A DNA stretch of 29,288 bases. Source: a virus. Position numbers and translations under genes: made by a program. The stretch lies in IMG/VR virus record IMGVR_UViG_3300025276_000150, positions 1 to 29,288 of that record; one strand, given 5' to 3'. This document shows, piece by piece, positions 8,013 to 15,720 of the stretch (position 1 is the first letter of the stretch; the number at the start of each line of letters is the position of its first letter). The notes beneath the pieces are model-generated. The model was not told the origin of the DNA. It saw only the letters and a list, made by a program, of their open reading frames with translations, and made no database searches.

Positions 8013-8212
8013 TGTATTGCTCCTTCAATCTCACATACATCTTCTTCCAATTCAATGAAGGCATCCGCTAATTCATTATGTTTATCTATCAACTCAATCA
8101 TACCCGCACTAAACCTTTCCATAGTTTTTCTTTGAATGTGTTGCTCCCAAAGTAGCAAAGCTACAGATGCAAGTAACCCTAACTGTATTAGGTCAGCTAC
8201 TTCTATCAGCAT
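8009..8212 (-). CDS. Small membrane protein with coiled coil (67 aa)
   Basis: A 67-residue protein with one predicted membrane helix (LIQLGLLASVALLLW, about 8-22) followed by a charged helical segment (RKTMERFSAGMIELIDKHNE through FIELEEDVCEIEGAI) that could form a coiled coil. It overlaps the 3' end of the helicase gene by 7 nt and the GIY-YIG gene by 4 nt. Such a protein could tether a phage complex to the membrane, but nothing in the sequence names a function. Confidence 0.65.
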   Translation of the reverse strand: MLIEVADLIQLGLLASVALLLWEQHIQRKTMERFSAGMIELIDKHNELADAFIELEEDVCEIEGAIQ

Positions 8213-9429
8213 ACGTACCTCGCAATCTTGTACTCAAGATCAGTGTGTACAATACCGTGCCAACCAGACAACTTGTTCTTGACCACGTTGATGTGGCGTT
8301 GGTTGTCTTCTTCTTCCTGCCCCTCCACCGTAGGGTTCTTAGAGATCATAATCATAAGGTCAGCTTCTGCTGCCTTACCTGTACGTGATCCCTCCATCAT
8401 AGCTTGGTTGAGTACAACCTTACCCTCTGCCTCCGCAGATAACTGTGACATATAGAACACAGCACAGTCTTGTTGCTTAGCAATCTGTCGTGCTTGTATA
8501 GCGTTAGCCTTCAGTGATTCATCAGGCCGTGCGAAGCCAGCCATACGTGAGAACTTGTCACCCATGTCAAGGATAACAATGTCGGGCTTGTATGACTTGC
8601 ACACGGACTCAACCCAATTCATGTCACGTCCTGTGGCATCCTTGAACATAATGTTAGGTCTGATCTTAGCAAAGGTTTCCATAGCACTCTGACGATGCTT
8701 AACAATCTCGTGCTTATCTAGTCCAGTTGCGGCAGTTATGTACCTGTGAGCGACACGGTGATAGCCTTCCTCGTTACACAGTACAACTACCTTGGCACCC
8801 TGCCATGCAAATCCACCCGGTGCAGCCACAAGTGAGGCATGAAAGGATGTCTTGCCAGTGTTAGGCCGTGCGCCGACCTCAATCAAGTGACCAGCGTTGA
8901 CGCCCTCAACCTTACGTGTCAACGTAGGTATGTTGAATGTCCACTGTGACTCAAGGTCAGTCATTGCAATGATAGTATCAAGGTCAATGTCTTCCCACTC
9001 AATGCGAAGGTTAGGTGTGAAGTCATCACCATATTGCTCAAGCATCTGACGCAGAGGCTCAAGGCTAGTCTTGTCACCATTGACGTAGTCAAAGCCAAGG
9101 TTAGCTATGTCTTCACCTACTACCTGTTGAAACAGTTTGGATAGCACCTCTTGTGCTACGTCACTGCCCATAGGTATTTGTTTAGTTACTTGTACAAACA
9201 GGTGACTGTATGCTTGCTTCTGTGCAGTAGTGAGGGTAGGGTTGTTAGCCATGAACAACGCCTCAATCTCTGCGGGTGTCACGGTACGTTCATAACGATC
9301 CATAGCTGAGTCAATAGACTGCTTGATCTTACGTACATCCTTACTGAACAAACGATCAGGGCAGCGTGAGCCACGATGTTCATCATAAAATTCTTTGTCC
9401 ATCAAGCTACGAATGAGTGATAGTTCCAT
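8206..9429 (-). CDS. Replicative DNA helicase, DnaB/RecA-fold
   Basis: A 407-residue helicase that unwinds DNA at the fork. Residues 1-140 form an N-terminal helical region, and the RecA-fold core follows. Walker A is GARPNTGKT (186-194). Walker B is DIVILD (283-288) followed by MGDKF. FYMSQL (325-330) is the DnaB-type motif 3 with the sensing Gln, and NVVKNKLSGWHG (381-392) is the position of the arginine/lysine finger region. The gene lies 3 nt downstream of the primase gene, so the T7 gp4 functions are split into two adjacent genes here. Start ATG follows AGGAG. Confidence 0.93.
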   Translation of the reverse strand: MELSLIRSLMDKEFYDEHRGSRCPDRLFSKDVRKIKQSIDSAMDRYERTVTPAEIEALFMANNPTLTTAQKQAYSHLFVQVTKQIPMGSDVAQEVLSKLFQQVVGEDIANLGFDYVNGDKTSLEPLRQMLEQYGDDFTPNLRIEWEDIDLDTIIAMTDLESQWTFNIPTLTRKVEGVNAGHLIEVGARPNTGKTSFHASLVAAPGGFAWQGAKVVVLCNEEGYHRVAHRYITAATGLDKHEIVKHRQSAMETFAKIRPNIMFKDATGRDMNWVESVCKSYKPDIVILDMGDKFSRMAGFARPDESLKANAIQARQIAKQQDCAVFYMSQLSAEAEGKVVLNQAMMEGSRTGKAAEADLMIMISKNPTVEGQEEEDNQRHINVVKNKLSGWHGIVHTDLEYKIARYVC

Positions 9430-9432
9430 GTG

Positions 9433-10194
9433 TTAGTCTCCTAGTGTTGAAAGGTTAGCCATGTCGGATGGCTGTCGGTATTTGAGGTCATCTTCTAGTC
9501 GTAGCACCTTAACATTGTCAACGTAGCCACGTAATTCTTTTGCAAATTGCAGTGTCTTGGGTAAGGCATCGGGGTCTAATGCAATTATTGCTGCTGAGAA
9601 CTGCGACAAGTACTGTTTGTGTCCATTAGATAGGGACGTACCCAACACTGCAACCCCGACATATACATCACCACCTACAACGGCAGCACTTATGCAGTCC
9701 TCAACAACTACAGCAGTTTTACCACGTCCAGATACGTATGGCAATACACTTTTACCATATCTTTTCCACTTAGGTATACGATTACCTAGTGATCTACCCG
9801 TAGCATCTACTGTAACTCCACCATGTACAACAGGGAACACCACACGATGTTCTCTTACGTCATACAATAGTCCTAAGTCTTGTGCATCTAACTGCCATTG
9901 GTTGCAGAAGGATGCAATCTTATTGTAGTCTCGAACAAACCATTCAGGTCTGTCGAATGTTATGGCATGTGTCTCTTCAGCAACACGTCCCAATGTCTTA
10001 CGTATGTCATTGGCAGTCATGGATGTACGTGTACCACCCCCTGCCGTGCAACTTGCCTTGTAACAATTCCATACGATGGAACCCATGTTATTTGTAACAG
10101 TAAATGTATTCTTAGTATTACATACAGGACAAGACATGCGCCTTGTCTCACCATTAGTAAGTGATAGATCATTTATAATACTAAGTATATTCAT
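9433..10194 (-). CDS. DNA primase with zinc finger and TOPRIM domain
   Basis: A 253-residue primase. The N-terminal zinc ribbon has C22, C25, C44 and C49 (CPVC and NCYKASC), as in T7 gp4-type primases. The TOPRIM domain follows: E165 in VVVEDCIS and D207-x-D209 in IALDPDA, with LEDDLKY near the C-terminus. It synthesises RNA primers for lagging-strand synthesis and would work with the helicase encoded immediately downstream. The zinc ribbon probably reads the primer start site. The integrase gene ends 2 nt upstream. Confidence 0.92.
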   Translation of the reverse strand: MNILSIINDLSLTNGETRRMSCPVCNTKNTFTVTNNMGSIVWNCYKASCTAGGGTRTSMTANDIRKTLGRVAEETHAITFDRPEWFVRDYNKIASFCNQWQLDAQDLGLLYDVREHRVVFPVVHGGVTVDATGRSLGNRIPKWKRYGKSVLPYVSGRGKTAVVVEDCISAAVVGGDVYVGVAVLGTSLSNGHKQYLSQFSAAIIALDPDALPKTLQFAKELRGYVDNVKVLRLEDDLKYRQPSDMANLSTLGD

Positions 10195-10195
10195 A

Positions 10196-11317
10196 TTACA
10201 TATCTCTTTCTTTGTTACTCGCTACACTCGATTGTACACTTACATTTCTTTGTGTCAAGGCACTATTTGCAGAATGGTATGTATGTTTCATGTATGGTTT
10301 CACAGAAGACACATGATTGTGGCCTGTTACTGACATGACCTGCGACATAGTGACACCTGCATCTACCATTTGTGTTACTCCAGTTCTACGTAGGTCCATT
10401 AGCCGTAAGTCTTCTGGCAAACCAGCCAGCCTCATTACCCTGCGACCTACCTTAGACAGACGTTCCATTGCATACGGTTCAAACTTACCCATCACAGGGC
10501 GAGGGTGAGGTGCTACGTAGTCTTGGAACCCAAAGTCAGTACGCTGATCATTAAGCATCTTACATAGGTCATCTGATATAGGCAGTGATACATCTGCCCT
10601 ACGCTTACTCTGCTCAAGGTCAAGCTTCTGTGTACGTAGATCAATGTTCTCCCACTTGAGGGTACGCATGTCGCCTAATCTTTGACACCATTCGTATGCC
10701 ATCTGTACTATTAACCCAACGTTACGGTACTCGAAATCGCTGTACGCTTTATCAAGAAACCCGATAACATTATCGTGTGACCACACCACCTTACGTTGAG
10801 GTGCAGACTTACGCTTGATGTTAGCCCACGGATTTTGTGTGGCATGTTCCATCTGTATCGCATAGTTGTACACCCTACTGGCACAGGTAGCTGCATGGTT
10901 AGCAAAGCTAATGCCACGCTTGACCCACTCTTCATACGCAGCCTTCGCCAGTTTAGATGTGACCATCTCGTACTTACGTGTACCCATAGTCTGGTGGAGA
11001 ATGGTAAGGAAGTATCTGTAATCCACCTTAGTATTGGGACGTAACATATTGAAATCATTAGATTGATAGTACAGGTTAATCAAGTCAGTCACCTTGCTGC
11101 TAGGCTTTATTTGTATAAGTAATGCTTGAGCATGACGCCATTCATCAATAGATGCATTGTGTTCCTTGACAATCTGTCGCACCTGTTTCAAGTCACTGCC
11201 ATACTCTTCACGTTGCACCACATCCTCATCTACAAGAGGCTGCGGCGGATTGAAGCGGTACGAGATCACCCCAGAGGGTGACACTCGCTCTTGTACGTAG
11301 CGTGGTAAGTTAGGCAT
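10196..11317 (-). CDS. int: Tyrosine recombinase / phage integrase
   Basis: A 373-residue tyrosine recombinase. The catalytic domain has R213 (WCQRLGDM), K238 (EQSKRR), R310 in LMDLRRTG, H333 (VTGHNH) and Y342 (KPYMKHT), which is 9 residues after H333 as usual. The HxxR histidine is replaced by M307, a position that varies in phage integrases. Residues 75-165 match a SAM-like core-binding domain. It would integrate or resolve phage DNA. It is encoded between DUF932 and primase in the replication operon, not next to an obvious attP, repressor or excisionase, so use in true lysogeny is unproven. Confidence 0.9.
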   Translation of the reverse strand: MPNLPRYVQERVSPSGVISYRFNPPQPLVDEDVVQREEYGSDLKQVRQIVKEHNASIDEWRHAQALLIQIKPSSKVTDLINLYYQSNDFNMLRPNTKVDYRYFLTILHQTMGTRKYEMVTSKLAKAAYEEWVKRGISFANHAATCASRVYNYAIQMEHATQNPWANIKRKSAPQRKVVWSHDNVIGFLDKAYSDFEYRNVGLIVQMAYEWCQRLGDMRTLKWENIDLRTQKLDLEQSKRRADVSLPISDDLCKMLNDQRTDFGFQDYVAPHPRPVMGKFEPYAMERLSKVGRRVMRLAGLPEDLRLMDLRRTGVTQMVDAGVTMSQVMSVTGHNHVSSVKPYMKHTYHSANSALTQRNVSVQSSVASNKERDM

Positions 11318-11320
11318 ATA

Positions 11321-12151
11321 CTATGCTGCCTCCAACAAACGGAACCTGTCATCACTGACCCACTTGCTTACCTCTTGCTCACGTGACCACATAGACATAG
11401 CCTGTGTGTCGTTACCCGTCTGCTTTAGGTTGAACCCATTACGTTCATCGGCATAGGTGGCATAGTTAGTCATAGCACTATACAGTGCGAACTTATTGTG
11501 ACCACGAGTTGATGCCTCAGACATGTACAGACCGTACATCTTCTCAGACTTACGCCTAGACCCCAGCATGTCATCAAGCAGGGTGCTTACGTCTACATAC
11601 TTGAGGCTAGTCTTAGCCCATACCTGCATCTGTTCTGCATGGTTATAGAAGTCAGTCCTTGCACGATTTAATTCATAGATGAAACTGTTCATCGTGAAGT
11701 TAGATGTGTTCTTCTTACGCACCTTATCGTGATCACCACTGATGCAACCATTAGTACAGAAGAAATCAATAGCACCAAAGAATACTTGGTTGCTACATGA
11801 CCCATCAATACCGTGCAGGCTGACGATACGATTACCAATAGATGTCTCAAACTTATCTGTCTGAATGGTAGACGTTACGTTAGGCAGGGTGATGTCAAGC
11901 ATAGCCCACGCACCATTACGTGCAGTGCGGAAGCTGAAGTCGGCATCGTCTAGGTCATGGGCATTTAGTGTCTCTGTCGCAGTGTCAACTACACCACGAA
12001 AGAAATCACCATGCGATGCACACTGGAAAGATTTACCAACGATACCAAGAGGTTGTCCTGTGTCTTGGTTGATTACATATTTCTTGTCAGCCATGCGAGT
12101 GTCCTCAAAGGCTACGTCAAAGTCTAAATGTTGTGGAATATCAAAAGGCAT
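11321..12151 (-). CDS. DUF932-family phage/plasmid protein
   Basis: A 276-residue protein from the ATG at 12151, which follows AGGAG; an in-frame upstream start at 12208 lacks a binding site. The pattern matches the DUF932 / TIGR03299-type phage-plasmid family: YVINQDTGQPLGIVGKSF early, then FSFRTARNGAWAMLDITLP and GSCSNQVFFGAIDFFCTNGC (about residues 121-140), a long helical segment, and the C-terminal YNHAEQMQVWAKTSL and TRGHNKFALYSAMTNYATYA. The family is common in phages and conjugative plasmids and its function is unknown, although it tracks with DNA replication or recombination genes. It lies directly upstream of the integrase gene. Confidence 0.8.
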   Translation of the reverse strand: MPFDIPQHLDFDVAFEDTRMADKKYVINQDTGQPLGIVGKSFQCASHGDFFRGVVDTATETLNAHDLDDADFSFRTARNGAWAMLDITLPNVTSTIQTDKFETSIGNRIVSLHGIDGSCSNQVFFGAIDFFCTNGCISGDHDKVRKKNTSNFTMNSFIYELNRARTDFYNHAEQMQVWAKTSLKYVDVSTLLDDMLGSRRKSEKMYGLYMSEASTRGHNKFALYSAMTNYATYADERNGFNLKQTGNDTQAMSMWSREQEVSKWVSDDRFRLLEAA

Positions 12152-12231
12152 ACTGGTTCTCCTATGTTTGTATGTCTGGCAACTGTGCCATAGTTGTATA
12201 GTATACACAACCCTGTACTAGTAACGATAAG

Positions 12232-12624
12232 CTATTCATAGAATATGTGTGATCCATATGTAACAGTTGTATCAAGCTTGGAACTCCAATACGGCTTAAC
12301 GTACCTTGCGTGGTAGTGTGTTGATCCATTGGTTAAGTCAGGTACATTACCAATTAGAACCTCGTTAGCAAGTAGCACGGACTTAGCCCATGACACCATG
12401 TCTGTTGGGTCATCTGACTTACCATCACAGTACCAACTAAATTGACACTTATACTTACCCTTACTGTAGCCTTGATGCACTACTTTGCATACGTCATTAG
12501 GCCACCCGTTACTCATTACCCTGTTCAGTACCACGTGAGCTACAGCAGCTTGCCCAACGGCAGGCTCACTACGGGCTTCATGGTATATGTTAAGGGCAAG
12601 GCACATCAATGCTGCGCTAATCAT
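12232..12624 (-). CDS. SleB-type cell wall hydrolase (Hydrolase_2)
   Basis: A 130-residue enzyme of the SleB / Hydrolase_2 family of muramidase-type lytic enzymes. NIYHEARSEPAVGQAAVAHV (12-31) holds the family E16 and the GQxAVAxVVLNRV signature. CKVVHQ and CQFSWYCDG (about 46-67) and THYHA near the C-terminus match the rest of the domain. There is no separate signal peptide. It lies in the leftward arm, far from the holin and M15 endolysin of the right arm, so it may act at entry or be a second lysis enzyme. The start overlaps a 37-residue ORF by ATGA. Confidence 0.9.
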   Translation of the reverse strand: MISAALMCLALNIYHEARSEPAVGQAAVAHVVLNRVMSNGWPNDVCKVVHQGYSKGKYKCQFSWYCDGKSDDPTDMVSWAKSVLLANEVLIGNVPDLTNGSTHYHARYVKPYWSSKLDTTVTYGSHIFYE

Positions 12625-12734
12625 TTCTTATCATCCTTATTAGGTTTGGGAAGTGGATGACCCGACCAATCGTCACACGGATCATCCTCTGTACCGTTAT
12701 TGTATGGCAATGGGTGTTTCATGTATGTATCCAT
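12621..12734 (-). CDS. Tiny hypothetical protein (37 aa)
   Basis: A 37-residue ORF starting MDTYMKHPLPYNNGTEDDP with GGAG 10 nt upstream. It overlaps the 3' end of the 78-residue gene by 38 nt and the start of the SleB gene by 4 nt (ATGA), so it would couple translation of the hydrolase. The peptide is rich in Pro, Asp and Lys and has no hydrophobic segment. Its existence rests on the start/stop coupling and the binding site; it may be mainly a translational bridge. Confidence 0.5.
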   Translation of the reverse strand: MDTYMKHPLPYNNGTEDDPCDDWSGHPLPKPNKDDKK

Positions 12735-12933
12735 AGCTTGAATACTCCTCATGTACATACTCAGCACAGTCTATGAAATCAATACGACAACCGGGGTAGT
12801 CATGCATAGCCATGTGAATGGCAAACTCTGTCGCTGACTTCCAATCATTTATCGCAGGGTATGTACCATCCAACTTAACAACAGACTTAACATTATCTAT
12901 CTCAAGGGTTACATCGTATGCCATTACAGCCAT
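12697..12933 (-). CDS. Hypothetical protein (78 aa)
   Basis: A 78-residue protein starting MAVMAYDVTLEIDNVKSVVK, with AAAGGAG upstream of the first ATG. The N-terminus predicts two beta strands, the middle (DWKSATEFAIHMAMHDYPG) a helix, and the C-terminus is rich in Tyr and acidic residues. An alternative start at M4 is possible. No family recognised. It belongs to the run of small early genes at 12.6-16.3 kb. Confidence 0.65.
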   Translation of the reverse strand: MAVMAYDVTLEIDNVKSVVKLDGTYPAINDWKSATEFAIHMAMHDYPGCRIDFIDCAEYVHEEYSSYGYIHETPIAIQ

Positions 12934-12939
12934 GTTGTA

Positions 12940-13209
12940 TTACTCCTTTGGCTCATAGTACCATGCGTTGTCGGCGTCAGGTAGTACAGATGGTAGCCAG
13001 TGATTAGGGTTTCCATCTTCATTTATGACAGAGCGAAAGTTGAATAGCTCCCGCAGTTCGTATGCATGTTTGCGAAGGTCACGCAGTGTAGATAAGTCTA
13101 CGTCTAGGCACTCAACAATACTGTCAAGGCCACTGTCCAACTTGTTATACAAGTTAAGCAACTGTCTTACTTCGTCACGTGTGAGTTTTGTTTTCAATTT
13201 CTTATTCAT
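12940..13209 (-). CDS. Hypothetical helical protein (89 aa)
   Basis: An 89-residue protein starting MNKKLKTKLTRDEVRQLLNL, with AGGAG upstream. The first 60 residues are strongly helical with regular Leu spacing (LLNLYNKLDSGLDSIVECLD and LRDLRKHAYELRELF), compatible with a coiled coil. The C-terminus is Pro/Trp-rich. No family recognised; no catalytic motif seen. Confidence 0.65.
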   Translation of the reverse strand: MNKKLKTKLTRDEVRQLLNLYNKLDSGLDSIVECLDVDLSTLRDLRKHAYELRELFNFRSVINEDGNPNHWLPSVLPDADNAWYYEPKE

Positions 13210-13220
13210 TTGGTATTCTC

Positions 13221-13445
13221 CTATCCTGCAAAATGTGACAGTTTACGTGCTGCATTACGGTTACGTTCAATGTACAAGCTTACCTTACCCATGTGGTGGG
13301 CAGTCATACACTTGTTACGTTGGAAGAACTTGAGGCCACGGGACTTGATGCTACGCTTACGCACCAACCCCTTTGTACCCAAGATGTTAAAACGAAAGCC
13401 CTTGCTGCCATCGTCTAGTGATTTAGTTGCAAAAATTACAAACAT
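13221..13445 (-). CDS. Hypothetical very basic protein (74 aa)
   Basis: A 74-residue, strongly basic protein starting MFVIFATKSLDDGSKGFRFN with a long run of Arg/Lys (RKRSIKSRGLKFFQRNKC) and a C-terminal basic helix (IERNRNAARKLSHFAG). GAGGGGG stands before the ATG. The charge suggests nucleic-acid binding, which is only inference. The gene follows the 113-residue protein with a 1-nt gap. Confidence 0.6.
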   Translation of the reverse strand: MFVIFATKSLDDGSKGFRFNILGTKGLVRKRSIKSRGLKFFQRNKCMTAHHMGKVSLYIERNRNAARKLSHFAG

Positions 13446-13446
13446 A

Positions 13447-13788
13447 TTATACTACCCCCTCTAGTTTTGCATCAATTTCTTTGAGCCATGTGACCAGCAA
13501 CCTACGGCGCTCCAATAGCTTAGGGCTACGGCGTGTACGTTTGTTGTCAATCAAACCTGCACCTCTTAGAACTTGTATCCGGTACTCAATCCGGTACGGA
13601 TATTCATTCAGTTCTGTAGCCATAGCTTTGATAGTAGATGTAAGCCAATTAGCCAAGATATAGTCATCAACTACGGCATAGTTGTATGTATACCTGTGTG
13701 CTCTCTTCATGTGGAATGTGTGTTGTACATACAACTCAGGCTTCATGGATTTAACTACTGGGCGGGTTGTTGGTGTTGAGTTTGTCAT
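13447..13788 (-). CDS. Hypothetical basic protein, possible winged-helix DNA-binding (113 aa)
   Basis: A 113-residue basic protein with AAGGAG before the ATG. The segment LANWLTSTIKAMATELNEYP followed by YRIEYRIQVLRGAGLIDNKR (about 45-84) has the helix-helix-strand look of a winged helix, and the C-terminus is a basic helix (RRSPKLLERRRLLVTWLKEI). It could be a regulator of phage or host transcription. No named family is recognised and the fold is a guess from residue pattern. Confidence 0.6.
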   Translation of the reverse strand: MTNSTPTTRPVVKSMKPELYVQHTFHMKRAHRYTYNYAVVDDYILANWLTSTIKAMATELNEYPYRIEYRIQVLRGAGLIDNKRTRRSPKLLERRRLLVTWLKEIDAKLEGVV

Positions 13789-13800
13789 GGTGATAGCTCC

Positions 13801-14220
13801 TTACGCTACTGTTGGGATGTTGGAAAGTGGGTTGTAATCAAGTTGTAGGTTGACGTTGATGTCGTGCCAACCTGTCGGCATACATACATGAGTCTGCTTT
13901 CGTGTCAAGTCTACTAACACATCGCCTACTGACATGCTGGGATGTCTGCAAATATCATGGCTAGTTATAGTACCATTGCCATAGCCGTTGCCCTCATCAA
14001 AGATAGCCTCGAATGGAGTACGCAATCCATCGGTATCATCGTGCATAAGCATCGTAGGTTCATACATCTCATGGTATATGGCATCTGACACTGCATCCTC
14101 TACTGTGTCAGTAGTAGGCATACCTAATGCAAAGTATGCTTTGGCATACACACCGTTAGGCTTTGCATTGATGTGATCAATGTTTACGTTGTTACGTTGG
14201 TATATCATATAAGTAGCCAT
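13801..14220 (-). CDS. Hypothetical protein with YodL-like C-terminal segment (139 aa)
   Basis: A 139-residue protein. I chose the ATG at 14220 (MATYMIYQRNNVNIDHINAK) because it starts 1 nt after the stop of the preceding gene, with AAAGGA upstream. The segment ICRHPSMSVGDVLVDLTRKQ followed by a Gly-Trp turn resembles the HxSMSVGDVI signature found in YodL-like and polyvalent-protein domains of plasmids and phages. The middle is acidic (MLMHDDTDGL). The YodL resemblance is weak and from memory; function unknown. Confidence 0.6.
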   Translation of the reverse strand: MATYMIYQRNNVNIDHINAKPNGVYAKAYFALGMPTTDTVEDAVSDAIYHEMYEPTMLMHDDTDGLRTPFEAIFDEGNGYGNGTITSHDICRHPSMSVGDVLVDLTRKQTHVCMPTGWHDINVNLQLDYNPLSNIPTVA

Positions 14221-14221
14221 G

Positions 14222-14389
14222 TTAAGCTGTCCTTTTGCTTTTATAATTAGTGATGCCACGTTGCATCTTTACTTTAGTATCACGTGCCGTATCTCGGTCA
14301 CGTTTCCATTCATCTCGCTTTGGTTTAGGTCCAACGTTGGACTTAGCTTTAGTCGTTTTTATAAAGTTTTGCATATTGTATTGCATCAT
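14222..14389 (-). CDS. Small basic protein carrying the KSNVGP palindrome insert (55 aa)
   Basis: A 55-residue ORF starting MMQYNMQNFIKTTKAKSNVG and continuing with a very basic helix (PKPKRDEWKRDRDTARD, then KVKMQRGITNYKSKRTA). AAGGAC precedes the first ATG. It overlaps the 3' end of the 56-residue gene by 41 nt and ends 1 nt before the next gene. Residues 16-21 (KSNVGP) are encoded by copy A of the dispersed palindrome. The basic tail suggests nucleic-acid binding. The gene call rests on coupling on both sides and the shared insert. Confidence 0.6.
   Translation of the reverse strand: MMQYNMQNFIKTTKAKSNVGPKPKRDEWKRDRDTARDTKVKMQRGITNYKSKRTA
14324..14347 (+). repeat. Dispersed palindrome copy A (perfect, inside a gene)
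   Basis: The core GTCCAACGTTGGAC (14329-14342) is a perfect 14-nt palindrome. Flanks extend the match to TTTAG on the left and TTAGC on the right. On the minus strand it is read in frame within the 55-residue ORF as KSNVGP. Confidence 0.9.
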
Positions 14390-14519
14390 GTTTGTCCTTA
14401 CTCCTGTTACGTTTAGCCTTGCTACCCTTCTTAGGCAGCACTACCTGTGGTGACTTGCGCTCTTGCAACATAGCCTTTGCCACAGGATTTACAACCCCCA
14501 CAGATATCTTTTTAGCCAT
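14349..14519 (-). CDS. Small basic hypothetical protein (56 aa)
   Basis: A 56-residue basic protein starting MAKKISVGVVNPVAKAMLQE and including VVLPKKGSKAKRNRSKDKHD. I chose the ATG at 14519, which overlaps the end of the 219-residue gene by 8 nt, over a longer frame from 14531. Similar small proteins with a PKKGxxxKR core occur in marine phages (recollection, not a search). No function known; possibly binds nucleic acid because of its charge. Confidence 0.65.
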   Translation of the reverse strand: MAKKISVGVVNPVAKAMLQERKSPQVVLPKKGSKAKRNRSKDKHDAIQYAKLYKND

Positions 14520-15171
14520 GTTCAAATCCATATGTTACACATTCTACGTGGAACCTAGACACTACGTCACCAGTATCTAAGGCACGATTGGCACGATTGC
14601 CAGCTACATGGTGGCACCAACTGTCCCACCAATACTCTGCTGAGGTTACATGATCCGGTGCAATTGTCTTACTACGTAGTGCATAGCATAACTGAATATA
14701 ATCTGCTATCTTGCGGCGGATGGTATGTTCCTTAGCTTTAAGATTAAGCTTCACGGCACTGTCAGGTATATCAAATCTCTTGAGATTGTGACTGTCTAAA
14801 CAGGCAGTGTTGAACCCAAGGCATTGAGCAAAGAATGCAGCCTTGACCATACCCAAGTTAGGTACATCGGCAAACAGTCGTATGATCTCTTGACAACCCA
14901 TAGGTGTATTGTAACCATAGGTGTCGGCAATGTGATACACCTTAGCGTATAGGTAATCTTTGTTGTGAATTAGGTATTCAAAACCTTCACGTTTTTTGCC
15001 CCACAAACAGTCGGCACCATTGCCATCCAGTTCAACCTTTCGCATAGCACCACGGACAGTGGATAAGCCAGCTTGTATTGTAAGCAATACGAATAGGCCA
15101 GTGTTTACCAAGGCATCTGGGCCACGCCATTTCACAAAGCCTTTGATCTCATTTACATCACGTTGATACAT
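14512..15171 (-). CDS. Helix-hairpin-helix (HhH-GPD-like) protein
   Basis: A 219-residue mostly helical protein with ACGGAG upstream. The central segment IRLFADVPNLGMVKAAFFAQ followed by CLGFNTACLDSHNLKRF (about 100-134) resembles the helix-hairpin-helix plus following Asp region of HhH-GPD base-excision glycosylases, with VPNLGMVKA as hairpin and D126 near the catalytic-Asp position. Cysteines of a glycosylase 4Fe-4S loop are not present. It might bind or repair DNA, but activity is inference. Its message begins right behind palindrome copy B and is in frame with the 72-residue ORF before it. Confidence 0.6.
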   Translation of the reverse strand: MYQRDVNEIKGFVKWRGPDALVNTGLFVLLTIQAGLSTVRGAMRKVELDGNGADCLWGKKREGFEYLIHNKDYLYAKVYHIADTYGYNTPMGCQEIIRLFADVPNLGMVKAAFFAQCLGFNTACLDSHNLKRFDIPDSAVKLNLKAKEHTIRRKIADYIQLCYALRSKTIAPDHVTSAEYWWDSWCHHVAGNRANRALDTGDVVSRFHVECVTYGFEHG

Positions 15172-15189
15172 TGTATTTAACTCCGTTAA

Positions 15190-15213
15190 TTTAGGTCCAA
15201 CATTGGACTAAGC
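15190..15213 (+). repeat. Dispersed palindrome copy B (junction between genes)
   Basis: The core GTCCAACATTGGAC (15195-15208) differs from copy A at one central base. It lies at the end of the 72-residue ORF, whose TAG stop overlaps it, and just upstream of the ribosome binding site of the next gene. The triplet that is AAG in coding copies is TAG here. Confidence 0.9.
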
Positions 15214-15426
15214 AAACATTTCATTCCATTCGGCAGGTGTAACACCTGTCATAAGGAACTCACGTTCATCGGCATCCAACTGTGGGAATGCATCTTGGGC
15301 TAAGGTTCCACCTTTCCAAGCCATGTACTGTGGCATAGTAAAGTCCAACACCATAGTGTTAGATTTGCCAGACAGGCTAGACTTCTTAGTCACTTCCATG
15401 CCGCTATTCAATTCCAAAATAACCAT
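15208..15426 (-). CDS. Hypothetical protein (72 aa) ending in a palindrome-encoded amber stop
   Basis: A 72-residue protein starting MVILELNSGMEVTKKSSLSG and ending EREFLMTGVTPAEWNEMFA, with TGGAG before the ATG and a promoter-like sequence 34 nt upstream. The stop codon TAG is part of palindrome copy B. After the stop, the frame stays open for 12 codons up to the ATG of the downstream 219-residue gene, so readthrough would fuse the two. No family recognised. Confidence 0.65.
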   Translation of the reverse strand: MVILELNSGMEVTKKSSLSGKSNTMVLDFTMPQYMAWKGGTLAQDAFPQLDADEREFLMTGVTPAEWNEMFA

Positions 15427-15459
15427 TTCGTATTCTCCATTGTTACTGTCTATACATGT

Positions 15460-15487
15460 TATATAAACACTTTCACTAAAGTATCAA
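15460..15487 (-). promoter_or_regulatory. Candidate internal leftward promoter
   Basis: TTGATA (15487-15482) and TATATA (15465-15460) are 16 nt apart on the minus strand, in the 88-nt gap before the 72-residue ORF. The gap also holds an AACACTT/AAGTGTT inverted repeat over the spacer, which could be an operator. Confidence 0.45.
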
Positions 15488-15514
15488 GTGTTAATATAAC
15501 TGTAAGACTAGTAT

Positions 15515-15715
15515 TCATTTAGTGTCTAGCCACCCAGTGTCTTGCCGCCATTCAACTAAGTCATCATTGTGGTCATATACTTTGTATATATTAGGTCCAA
15601 CATTGGACTTAGCTGACTTCCTAGCCTCACATAGACGTGCCTGCAATTCCTGCAAACGTGTCTGTCGAGGTGTCGGCATAGCTGTAGCTATTGTATTATG
15701 TTGAATGTATTTCAT
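15515..15715 (-). CDS. Small protein with KSNVGP palindrome insert (66 aa)
   Basis: A 66-residue protein. The first half is a basic helix (TRLQELQARLCEARKSA), then residues 36-41 (KSNVGP) encoded by palindrome copy C, then an acidic C-terminus (VYDHNDDLVEWRQDTGWLD). AAAGG lies upstream of the ATG, partly inside a TAACCT-ttc-AGGTTA hairpin that could control translation. The insert separates two segments of opposite charge, which fits a linker. No family recognised. Confidence 0.65.
   Translation of the reverse strand: MKYIQHNTIATAMPTPRQTRLQELQARLCEARKSAKSNVGPNIYKVYDHNDDLVEWRQDTGWLDTK
15574..15613 (+). repeat. Dispersed palindrome copy C with adjoining ATATAC hairpin (inside a gene)
   Basis: The core GTCCAACATTGGAC spans 15595-15608. 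A CATATAC-ttt-GTATAT hairpin lies 5 nt to its left (15574-15589). Copy C is in frame in the 66-residue ORF as KSNVGP. The hairpin plus palindrome pair recurs as copy E. Confidence 0.9.
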
Positions 15716-15720
15716 ATCAA

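Noticed and set aside
12195-12225. TTGTATAGTATACACAA near-palindrome as a promoter before the DUF932 gene
   Set aside because: TATACT could be a -10, but no acceptable -35 lies 16-18 nt upstream, so I do not call a promoter.
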